DNA from: JAWXCF01 sp034440515
GTDB lineage: Bacteria; Bacteroidota; Bacteroidia; CAILMK01
Assembly (NCBI GenBank): GCA_034440515.1
Contig: JAWXCF010000021.1
Span: 1 to 28,563, forward strand
DNA length: 28,563 nucleotides
Direction of reading: 5' to 3'
Numbering within the stretch: position 1 is the first letter of the stretch; each line of letters opens with the position of its first letter. Shown piece by piece: positions 8,861-16,049 of this stretch. Position numbers and translations under genes: made by a program. The notes below the pieces were generated by a model. That model was not told the DNA's origin, made no database searches, and was given only the letters and a program-made list of their open reading frames with translations.

Positions 8861-8891
8861 GTTGTCAAACAATCCAATCTATATAATTTTA
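8861..8891 (+). promoter_or_regulatory. Candidate Bacteroidetes-type promoter for the 8912-9466 gene
   Basis: GTTG (8861-8864, last three bases matching TTTG) is followed by exactly 19 bp and then TAATTTTA (8884-8891, seven of eight matching TAnnTTTG). Transcription would begin near 8898, shortly before ATG 8912. This agrees with using the 8912 start and not the upstream in-frame ATG at 8846. Confidence 0.45.
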
Positions 8892-8911
8892 CCGAACATA
8901 ATTACAAGTTT

Positions 8912-9466
8912 ATGAAACTTATTTTAGCTATAGCTGCCCTGATAGTGGTGATTCAAACATCTGATGCATATAATGCAAAGGGTAATGCAAAAAAAACTGA
9001 AGAGAAGTCTGAAATAATTAATGTTACTGATCTGGATGCCATATTGCTAAAAGATTTATCTGCAGCAAACCAATACTTATATAAACGAGGCTGGAAATAT
9101 TTTGAAGATTACAACGAAGTAAGTGATGGCAAACCAGCGGAAATGAGGAAACTAGCCATAAGTGCCTATGGTGAAATAGATAAAATAACGACTGAAAATG
9201 TATTTGATAAGAACAAGGCGAATGCTTGGCTTTACATTATTCAAGTGAAGGAATTGGGCAGGGTAATAAAGTGTTTCTTTAGGTCTGAAAATGATTTAGT
9301 AGGGCTTACTAGAAGCGCAACAGAGTTTGGATATGAAGATAGAGGAATGGTAAAAGGTAATGACGGGCAAGTAAATCTATATTATACTAAGTTAAGAACT
9401 CTGACTGTGAGAAAGATAATTAAGAAAGAGGGGAATTTGTGGGAAGTAAGTTTCCTAAAAAACTAA
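8912..9466 (+). CDS. Secreted hypothetical protein
   Basis: I do not recognise this 184-residue protein. The start at 8912 gives a signal peptide (MKLILAIAALIVVIQTSDAYNAKG). An in-frame ATG at 8846 would put 22 polar residues in front of it. The mature part is mixed alpha/beta: helical and charged at first (LSAANQYLYKRGWKYFEDYNE), then several beta strands (AWLYIIQVKELG, VIKCFFRSEN, VNLYYTKLRTLTVRKII, NLWEVSFLKN). No lipobox, metal site or catalytic motif is visible. It is probably a soluble periplasmic or secreted protein. It diverges from the barrel gene ending at 8733 and converges with the small gene at 9512. Confidence 0.7.
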   Translation: MKLILAIAALIVVIQTSDAYNAKGNAKKTEEKSEIINVTDLDAILLKDLSAANQYLYKRGWKYFEDYNEVSDGKPAEMRKLAISAYGEIDKITTENVFDKNKANAWLYIIQVKELGRVIKCFFRSENDLVGLTRSATEFGYEDRGMVKGNDGQVNLYYTKLRTLTVRKIIKKEGNLWEVSFLKN

Positions 9467-9511
9467 GGGTAACCAAGACTTAAAGGAATTACTTTATGTA
9501 TAATCAGGGGG

Positions 9512-9712
9512 CTAAAAAGAAGTCCAAGATTTGCTGGCTAATTTCTTTTTATTTACGGAGTTAAAGTGGCGTTCCCACTCTATTTTGTCTAATACATCTA
9601 TACTGTATTTATCAGACAGGTAATCGTTAAAAGTAACAGTCTCAACTTGAGTCTTTTCCTTTAATTTTTGTAGATGAGACATTACTTGTTCAACTTTATC
9701 AAGTTCTTTCAT
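9512..9712 (-). CDS. Small hypothetical protein
   Basis: This 66-residue, highly charged, mostly helical protein begins MKELDKVEQVMSHLQKLKEK and ends with a basic segment (VNKKKLASKSW). It has no signal peptide or membrane segment, so it would be cytoplasmic. Composition and ATG start look coding, and it sits alone between convergent and same-strand neighbours with a long AT-rich leader. I do not recognise the family. A chance reading frame cannot be excluded. Confidence 0.5.
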   Translation of the reverse strand: MKELDKVEQVMSHLQKLKEKTQVETVTFNDYLSDKYSIDVLDKIEWERHFNSVNKKKLASKSWTSF

Positions 9713-10019
9713 ACCAATTAAAATTGTGCAGAATTCATCTTATATTTATAAAAGCAAATGTCCAATATTTTATCAATATTATCTTTATGTTACCAAAGAG
9801 TTAACACAAAATTAACATATATTGTTTTTGCTATTAACAATTCGTCTAAACCCATAATTGTTAATAATTAAGTAACATCAGAAGTCATCATAATTATAAT
9901 TCAATTAACGATCCGTAAAGACCTAGTAATGAATGAAATATAAAATATTTCAATATTAATTAGTAAGCCCTATTACTATGTTTGATTTATTATAATGTAA
10001 ACTACTTGTGGATAAAGTA
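9713..10019. other. AT-rich intergenic region with an inverted repeat and a DnaA-box-like site
   Basis: This 307-bp gap holds no convincing gene. It contains a perfect 11-bp inverted repeat (9832-9866) and one TGTGGATAA (10007-10015), the complement of the DnaA-box sequence TTATCCACA. No terminator for rsmD and no exact promoter for the 66-residue gene are visible. Confidence 0.5.
9832..9866. repeat. Perfect 11-bp inverted repeat
   Basis: TATTAACAATT (9832-9842) and AATTGTTAATA (9856-9866) are exact reverse complements separated by 13 bp. No T-tract follows, so it is not a standard terminator. It could be a protein-binding site. At this AT content a repeat of this size could also arise by chance. 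Confidence 0.4.
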
Positions 10020-10565
10020 CTAAGCTTGGTTATTGCTAAATATTGACATTATATTTTGTCCATAGGCCCGCATATCAACCCTTTTAGGATGATTTTCGTA
10101 AGCTTTCATTACACTGTGATGCTCTATAATGCACCAACCTCCAGTGGCCAACATTTCCCTTTTCAATATAATATCTAGCATTTCTGCATATTGTGTCCAG
10201 GCATAGGGTGGGTCGCAAAATATTAAATCGAAGCTATCGTCTGAATTTCTTAAAAATTGAAGTACATCTTGACGAAATATTTCAATTTGATCAAAACCCA
10301 GTTTTTCTGCCTCAGAACTTAGAAATTTTACGCAACCCGGGTGTTTGTCTACAGATTGTAAGGACTTAACCCCTCTACTACAGAATTCTAAACTCATACT
10401 GCCTCCACCGTGAAATAAATCTAAGACAGAGCATTCTTCGAAGTCAAAGTAATTATTAATGATGTTGAAAATACCCTCCTTACTAATATCTGTAGTGGGG
10501 CGAATGGGTAAATTTCTCGGGGGTCTAATAATGTGCCCCTTCTTACTTCCTGATATTATCCTCAT
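10020..10565 (-). CDS. rsmD: 16S rRNA (guanine(966)-N(2))-methyltransferase RsmD
   Basis: RsmD methylates G966 (E. coli numbering) of 16S rRNA during 30S assembly, using S-adenosylmethionine. This 181-residue protein has the family's expected length and landmarks: MRIISG at the N-terminus, RPTTD at 22-26 followed by KE-x-IFN, the SAM loop VLDLFHGGG at 47-55, and the catalytic DPPY at 118-121. The loop has HGG where many homologues have AGT or AGS, a mild departure. The start codon overlaps the stop codon of the DUF3822 gene (ATGA), so the pair is translationally coupled and shares the upstream promoter. Confidence 0.92.
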   Translation of the reverse strand: MRIISGSKKGHIIRPPRNLPIRPTTDISKEGIFNIINNYFDFEECSVLDLFHGGGSMSLEFCSRGVKSLQSVDKHPGCVKFLSSEAEKLGFDQIEIFRQDVLQFLRNSDDSFDLIFCDPPYAWTQYAEMLDIILKREMLATGGWCIIEHHSVMKAYENHPKRVDMRAYGQNIMSIFSNNQA

Positions 10566-11398
10566 TTATGAATCATCAGTAGATTTTGATAATCTTCTGA
10601 ACCAACAATATTAGGAACTGGAAATTGACTGTAAGACACCTGCGTGTAATATTCTTTCAATAGAAGTATAAGAATATTCATTTCTGTCCACTGACCGTAT
10701 ATATTTATATTGTGTCCATCATCTTTTAGTTCAAGTACATCTATCGCCATTGCTATGTAGTACAGCACATCTTCGTGGCTGCTCACTTCATAATTATTGT
10801 AAAGCTGCAGCTCTCCATCTTTCCATACGGTAAGCATTAGACTTTTTGTGCTTAGATTTAGATTTAATTGTGATTGCTCAGGTTCGGTATTCGTATAAGT
10901 TTGATTTGCTATTAATAAACTGTGCAGGTGATTTATTTGTAGCTGAGGTATGTTGCTAGTTAGGTGCCAATACAAGGGTTGTGGCATTGTAAATAAAAGT
11001 ACAGAGGCCGGCTTAGCAATGCGTTCCATCATCAGTCTCTCAGACTTAGGCAGTGGTCTATTTAATTCAAATAATGTATGTCTATATTCTGCATCATAAA
11101 GTTGCTCTGGCACCAATTGGGTTTGATTATGTGCTATCAGCAAGTGATGCCTCACATTATTGTTGGTATTGGCTATTTGGTGTAGGTCTGTAATAGACTT
11201 AAACAGTGACTCAAGCTTAACACTACTAATCTCTATCTGCGATAATTTCAACCATTTATTTAAGGCCTTACTGTACCAACCTAATTGCATTATATCGTCT
11301 TGCCACAACCAATAAACTTCATCTGTATCATCTTTAATATCTTGATGAAGAACCAGTTGATGTATTGTATTCGGTTGCGTGCTAAGAATGGGATTCAT
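10562..11398 (-). CDS. DUF3822 family protein
   Basis: This 278-residue cytoplasmic protein occupies the position and has the character of the Bacteroidota DUF3822 family, usually found next to rsmD. It looks like an ASKHA-type (actin/hexokinase-like) fold of unknown activity: repeated beta-strand pairs around residues 90-130 (HHLLIAHNQTQLVPEQLYD) and 190-250 (LNLNLSTKSLMLTVWKDGELQLYNNYEV, then INIYGQWTEM, in separate strands). No signal peptide is present. It is the first gene of a two-gene operon with rsmD (4-bp overlap). A full Bacteroidetes promoter lies 45 bp upstream of its ATG. The family assignment rests on context and length as well as sequence. Confidence 0.75.
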   Translation of the reverse strand: MNPILSTQPNTIHQLVLHQDIKDDTDEVYWLWQDDIMQLGWYSKALNKWLKLSQIEISSVKLESLFKSITDLHQIANTNNNVRHHLLIAHNQTQLVPEQLYDAEYRHTLFELNRPLPKSERLMMERIAKPASVLLFTMPQPLYWHLTSNIPQLQINHLHSLLIANQTYTNTEPEQSQLNLNLSTKSLMLTVWKDGELQLYNNYEVSSHEDVLYYIAMAIDVLELKDDGHNINIYGQWTEMNILILLLKEYYTQVSYSQFPVPNIVGSEDYQNLLMIHK

Positions 11399-11442
11399 AG
11401 TATCAGTTAGGTGAGTAGCATTTAGAGAAATGACAGTGCCAA

Positions 11443-11473
11443 CAAAAATACTATTAAAAATAGGTGCACCAAA
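11443..11473 (-). promoter_or_regulatory. Promoter of the DUF3822-rsmD operon
   Basis: On the minus strand TTTG (11473-11470) is followed by exactly 19 bp and then TATTTTTG (11450-11443). Both elements match the Bacteroidetes primary-sigma consensus TTTG-N19-TAnnTTTG without mismatch. Transcription should begin near 11436, giving a leader of about 37 nt. Confidence 0.7.
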
Positions 11474-11557
11474 CTTTTAAAATCATACAAGCATAATTGT
11501 TGCAAGGACTGACTAACATTGTAAAAAAATGCAATATTGTAAACAACAATAACTGTT

Positions 11558-13057
11558 ATGCACATTTGGATTAAATACATTTTAGTATTGGCACTCAGCA
11601 CTCATTATAGCTATGCTTTTGCGCAAGGTAATATCTTTATTTTGTCACTAAATGATGCGATAACTCGCTCTGAAAACTTCAGTACAGACGGATTATTGGC
11701 TATAACAAAATACAAGGGTAGCCTGTGGCGATATAGATATTATAAGGCAGATTATTTACCTAGTCTTATAGCCAATACTACATTACCTGATTTAAACAGA
11801 GCATATAGCAGAATTACCAAACCAGACGGCAGAGATAGCTTTGTGTATAGAAGTTTGGCTAATAGCAATGTACAACTGTCATTGAATCAAAACATTGGAT
11901 TGACTGGTGGTACTATTTCTTTAATATCTGGTCTGCAACGTATTGACATATTTGGCACATCACCGTTTACCAGTTACGTTAGTACACCCTTAAGTATTGG
12001 CATCAGCCAACCACTATTTACATTTAGCAACATCAGGTGGCAACGTAAGATAGAACCAATTGTATTTAGAGAAGCAGACCGCACCCTTGCGGAAGACCTA
12101 GAAGACATTCACATACAGACTACTAACATTTATTTCGATGTATTAAGTAGTCAAAGTAGACTAGAAAATGCTGAACTAGACCTAGCCAATAGTGATACAC
12201 TATATAAACAAGGTATGGGCAGGTACAATATGGGTAAAATTGCAGAAAATGACTTGTTACAATTGGAGCTAAATAATCTAAATGCGGGGCTAAGTGTACA
12301 AACGCTAACCATAGAGTATGCTTCTAATGTAGCGAGACTAAAGGCGTATTTAGCTTATTCGGCTAACGATAGCTTGCAACTAACAGTACCTTCTAAACCC
12401 GATAGTCTGGTGCTAAACCCAAATGCAGTATGGCAAAAGGCTAAGGACAACAGTAGTCAAGGCATCAGCCAGCAGCGGCGAATAATAGAGGCAGAACGAG
12501 ATATAGCCAGAGCCCAGGGAGATAACGGTCTGCAAGGTATGGTTTACGGACAATTTGGTCTAAACGGGCAAGGCGTAAACTTGAGTAATGTATATGGTAC
12601 ACCGCAAGACCAACAACAGTTTCGATTTACCCTACAAGTGCCGATACTAAACTGGGGTAGAACTAAAGGCGCCCTAGAAATGGCAAGGGCACAACGAGAT
12701 GTAGTAAATGCTACTATATTGAAGGAACAAACTGAACTAGAGCAACAAGTTAGGCTACAAGCTGCGCAATACTTGTTACAGTTCAAACAAATTAACATAG
12801 CTCAAAAAGCCGAATTAGTCGGGCAAAGGCGATACTACATTACAAGGCAACGATACCTATTGGGAAAGGTGGACGTAACAGATTTGAATATAGCACAAAC
12901 GGACAGAAACTCTGCCACCAGAAACTACATAGAAACCCTAAGACAGGGCTGGACAGGTATGTATAGAATAAGAAGAAGTACTCTTTATGATTTTGTAAAT
13001 CAACGTGAATTGGTACAAGAATTATATTCTAATAATATTATATCCGGGACTTTATAA
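11558..13057 (+). CDS. TolC family outer-membrane efflux protein
   Basis: This 499-residue protein is a TolC-type trimeric outer-membrane channel subunit, the exit duct of tripartite efflux or type I secretion systems. It has a signal peptide ending near AFAQG (residue 23), then LSLNDAITRSE, the usual first helix of outer membrane efflux protein domains. Long helices (LEDIHIQTTNIYFDVLSSQS; RLENAELDLANSDTLYKQG) and barrel strands (LSIGISQPLF; FRFTLQVPILNWG) occur twice, as expected for two OEP repeats. No membrane-fusion protein or pump gene is next to it, so its partner must be elsewhere. Substrate unknown. The maeB gene starts 36 bp after it without an intervening terminator. Confidence 0.88.
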   Translation: MHIWIKYILVLALSTHYSYAFAQGNIFILSLNDAITRSENFSTDGLLAITKYKGSLWRYRYYKADYLPSLIANTTLPDLNRAYSRITKPDGRDSFVYRSLANSNVQLSLNQNIGLTGGTISLISGLQRIDIFGTSPFTSYVSTPLSIGISQPLFTFSNIRWQRKIEPIVFREADRTLAEDLEDIHIQTTNIYFDVLSSQSRLENAELDLANSDTLYKQGMGRYNMGKIAENDLLQLELNNLNAGLSVQTLTIEYASNVARLKAYLAYSANDSLQLTVPSKPDSLVLNPNAVWQKAKDNSSQGISQQRRIIEAERDIARAQGDNGLQGMVYGQFGLNGQGVNLSNVYGTPQDQQQFRFTLQVPILNWGRTKGALEMARAQRDVVNATILKEQTELEQQVRLQAAQYLLQFKQINIAQKAELVGQRRYYITRQRYLLGKVDVTDLNIAQTDRNSATRNYIETLRQGWTGMYRIRRSTLYDFVNQRELVQELYSNNIISGTL

Positions 13058-13093
13058 TCCAGTACTTTGCAAACAATTATTACGTATCTTTAA

Positions 13094-15355
13094 ATGGGAG
13101 AACTTATCAGAAAAGAAGACGCACTAGAATATCACAGCAGCGGCAGACCAGGTAAAATAGCAGTAATAGCTACTAAACCAACTGTAACCCAACGTGACCT
13201 AAGTATGGCCTACAGCCCTGGTGTAGCAGAGCCTTGCCTAGCCATAGAGAAAGACCCGTTTCTAGTAAATGCATATACCAGTAAGGCTAACTTAGTTGCA
13301 GTAATTAGTAATGGTACTGCAGTACTTGGTTTGGGAAATATTGGACCCCTAGCCAGTAAACCTGTAATGGAAGGTAAAGGAGTATTATTTAAAGTATTTG
13401 CAGACATCGATGTATTTGACCTAGAGGTAAATGCAACTGAAATAGACCACTTTTGTAGTGTAGTTAAAGCACTAGAACCGACATTTGGTGGTATAAACCT
13501 AGAGGATATAAAAGCGCCTGAATGTTTTGAAATAGAAAAGCGTCTAAAGGCAGAAATGAACATACCGGTAATGCACGACGACCAACACGGTACAGCCATA
13601 ATAGTCGGCGCGGCACTACTTAATGCCAGTGAAATAACAAATAAGAACCTAGCTGACCTAAAGATTGTGGTAAGTGGTGCAGGTGCATCAGCCATTAGTT
13701 GCATCAGAATATTAGTAGCATTGGGTTGTCAGCCCAGTAATTTTATGGTATTTGACAGTAAGGGTTCTGTAAGTAGAGACCGTGATGATTTAGATATATA
13801 TAAGCAAGAATTTGCAAGCAATGTGCACTATGAAAGTTTAGAGCAAGCATTTGTAGGGGCAGATGTATTTATTGGTTTAAGTAAAGGCGGCATAGTGAGT
13901 CAAGATATGATTCGGAGTATGGCTGCAGAACCAATTGTATTTGCATTAGCCAATCCTAATCCAGAAATTGACTACGAAGATGCTGTTGCTGCCCGTGAAG
14001 ATATAATTATGGCAACAGGCAGAAGTGATAACCCAAATCAGGTAAATAATGTACTGGGTTTCCCCTATTTGTTTAGAGGTGCGCTAGACGTAAGAGCTAC
14101 TGCAATAAATGAAGAAATGAAACTGGCAGCAGTTAGGGCCTTGGCAGATTTAACTAAAAAACCTGTGCCTGATTTAGTTGCAAAGACATATAAACAACCA
14201 AATATGAGGTTTGGTAAACAGTATATAATACCAACACCAGTAGATCCCAGACTAATAACTGCTGTAGCACCAGCTGTGGCTAGGGCTGCAATGGAAAGTG
14301 GCGTAGCTCAACAAGATATAACTGATTGGGACGTATACAATGAAGAATTGATGAAGCGTTTGGGTCAAGGCGGTGATAGGTTGAGTAGAATCATCATAAA
14401 TAGGGCTAAGAAAGAACCAAAAAGGGTGGTATTTGCTGAGGGTGATAATATTAACATTTTAAAAGCTGCGCAAATACTGAAAGACGAAAAAATTGCACAT
14501 CCAATACTACTGGGTAATGTTGACCGCATTAAGAGTATCATTCAAGGACTAAATATTGACCTGAGCGATGCGACAATATTAGATCCATTAACAGAACCAG
14601 CCTTGGTACACAAATATGCTGAACAATTGTACTTAAGCAGACAAAGAAAAGGTATGACTGTGGCTGAAAGCCTTCAACACATTCGTAGTAGAAATTTCTT
14701 TGCAGCAGCAATGTTAGAGGAGGGAACTGCAGATGCTCTAATTACAGGCATTACCAGAAAATATAATACCAGCATACTACCTATAATACAAACCATTGGC
14801 AGGGCAAATCAAGTTCGTACCGCAGCAGGATTATATATTGTATTAACAGCAAAAGGCCCTTTGTTTTTAGCAGATACCACCATCAATATTAATCCGAATG
14901 TTGATGACATTGTTGCAATTACAGAATTGACCGTAAAAGAAATATTAAAACTAGACATAGTACCTAAAATTGCTTTATTAAGCTATTCTAATTTTGGCTC
15001 TGCCTATGGTCCTGTACAGGAAAAGATGGCAGCTGCAACCAAATTTTTGAAACATAAATACCCTGATTGGATATTAGACGGCGATATACAGGCAAATTTT
15101 GCACTAAATACCGAATTGAGAAACGAATATTTCCCATTTAGTCATTTGCAAAACCATCAAGTAAATACCCTTATATTTCCAGACCTTACTAGTGCCAACA
15201 TTAGTTATAAATTATTACAAGAAGCAACTGGGGCAGAAATAATAGGACCATTGTTACTAGGTATGAATAAACCTGCCCACGTATTGCAGACTGGTGCTGG
15301 TGTGCGTGAGATAGTCAGCTTAACGGCAATGGCAGTAATTGATGCACAACATTAA
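13094..15355 (+). CDS. maeB: NADP-dependent malic enzyme with phosphotransacetylase-like C-terminal domain
   Basis: The enzyme decarboxylates malate to pyruvate, making NADPH and linking the TCA cycle to pyruvate. The 753-residue length is typical of the large MaeB class. The malic N-terminal domain carries Tyr40 in MAYSPGVAEP and the metal-binding DDQHGTA at 162-168. The Rossmann domain has GAGASAIS from about 195 and the ANPNPEI segment. From about 438 (KRVVFAEGDN) to the end is a phosphotransacetylase-like domain, which in MaeB proteins is generally regulatory (acetyl-CoA responsive) and not catalytic. ruvA begins 23 bp downstream, so maeB, ruvA and possibly sprA may be cotranscribed. Confidence 0.95.
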   Translation: MGELIRKEDALEYHSSGRPGKIAVIATKPTVTQRDLSMAYSPGVAEPCLAIEKDPFLVNAYTSKANLVAVISNGTAVLGLGNIGPLASKPVMEGKGVLFKVFADIDVFDLEVNATEIDHFCSVVKALEPTFGGINLEDIKAPECFEIEKRLKAEMNIPVMHDDQHGTAIIVGAALLNASEITNKNLADLKIVVSGAGASAISCIRILVALGCQPSNFMVFDSKGSVSRDRDDLDIYKQEFASNVHYESLEQAFVGADVFIGLSKGGIVSQDMIRSMAAEPIVFALANPNPEIDYEDAVAAREDIIMATGRSDNPNQVNNVLGFPYLFRGALDVRATAINEEMKLAAVRALADLTKKPVPDLVAKTYKQPNMRFGKQYIIPTPVDPRLITAVAPAVARAAMESGVAQQDITDWDVYNEELMKRLGQGGDRLSRIIINRAKKEPKRVVFAEGDNINILKAAQILKDEKIAHPILLGNVDRIKSIIQGLNIDLSDATILDPLTEPALVHKYAEQLYLSRQRKGMTVAESLQHIRSRNFFAAAMLEEGTADALITGITRKYNTSILPIIQTIGRANQVRTAAGLYIVLTAKGPLFLADTTININPNVDDIVAITELTVKEILKLDIVPKIALLSYSNFGSAYGPVQEKMAAATKFLKHKYPDWILDGDIQANFALNTELRNEYFPFSHLQNHQVNTLIFPDLTSANISYKLLQEATGAEIIGPLLLGMNKPAHVLQTGAGVREIVSLTAMAVIDAQH

Positions 15356-15378
15356 TTCAGGCAAATAGAGAAAATATA

Positions 15379-15966
15379 ATGATAGCATACATATTCGGTG
15401 AGGTTGCAGAATTGAATCCAACCTCAATTATCATAGACATAAACGGTTTGGGTTATTTGGCGCAAATCAGCTTACATAGCTATGAGAAGTTGCAAGGAAA
15501 TAAGAAGGTTAAGCTTTATATACACGAGGTAATACGTGAAGATGAGCACACTATTTATGGTTTTTCAGAGCAAACTGAAAGAGAACTATTTCGCCAACTA
15601 ATTAGTGTGCAAGGCATAGGGCCAAACATTGCCAGAGTAATGTTGAGCACCATACTGCCTCAGTTTTTAGCTGACGCCATATTAACTGGGAACCTTAATT
15701 TACTGAAGGGAGTTAAGGGAATAGGTCCTAAAACTGCACAACGATTAATAACTGAGTTGCAAGACAAAATGGGTAAAGCAACCACACAGGGACAATTGGC
15801 GTCAATACAATCAAAGACTGGAATTATAGACGAAGCAATAACTGCTATGATAGGGTTAGGAGTGAGCAAAATAATCGCGGATAAAGCTGTTCAAAAAGCA
15901 GTAAGCGAGCTACCAATTTCCCATAATTTAGAAGAATTGCTTAAACTTGCGTTAAAATACATTTAA
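15379..15966 (+). CDS. ruvA: Holliday junction branch migration protein RuvA
   Basis: RuvA binds Holliday junctions as tetramers and loads the RuvB motor for branch migration during recombination and repair. The 195-residue protein has the three expected parts: an OB fold at 1-62 (MIAYIFGEVAELNPTSIIID), two helix-hairpin-helix motifs (VQGIGPNIAR and VKGIGPKTAQRL) at about 70-125, and the C-terminal RuvB-contacting domain after about 150 (EAITAMIGLGVS). It sits 23 bp after maeB and 83 bp before sprA. No terminator is visible on either side. Confidence 0.96.
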   Translation: MIAYIFGEVAELNPTSIIIDINGLGYLAQISLHSYEKLQGNKKVKLYIHEVIREDEHTIYGFSEQTERELFRQLISVQGIGPNIARVMLSTILPQFLADAILTGNLNLLKGVKGIGPKTAQRLITELQDKMGKATTQGQLASIQSKTGIIDEAITAMIGLGVSKIIADKAVQKAVSELPISHNLEELLKLALKYI

Positions 15967-16049
15967 AACAACATATCGAAGAGAACTCTACACTTAAGTA
16001 CCCAATATAACAAATCGGGGAATTTCACAGTAAAATTTAAAGGTTAAGT

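Noticed and set aside
8734..8877. 48-residue N-terminal extension of the barrel gene
   Set aside because: It would overlap the divergent promoter region and put a non-signal segment before a clear signal peptide.
8846..8911. Longer N-terminus for the secreted hypothetical protein
   Set aside because: The extra residues precede the signal peptide and lie upstream of or within the predicted promoter.
10007..10015. DnaA-box match as evidence for a replication origin
   Set aside because: It is a single exact box without a cluster, without dnaA or dnaN nearby and without a visible skew change. Kept only as a low-interest site.
13210..13704. 164-codon open frame antisense to maeB
   Set aside because: It lies wholly inside a certain gene on the other strand. 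Its protein is a low-complexity mirror of maeB codon use with no recognisable domain.
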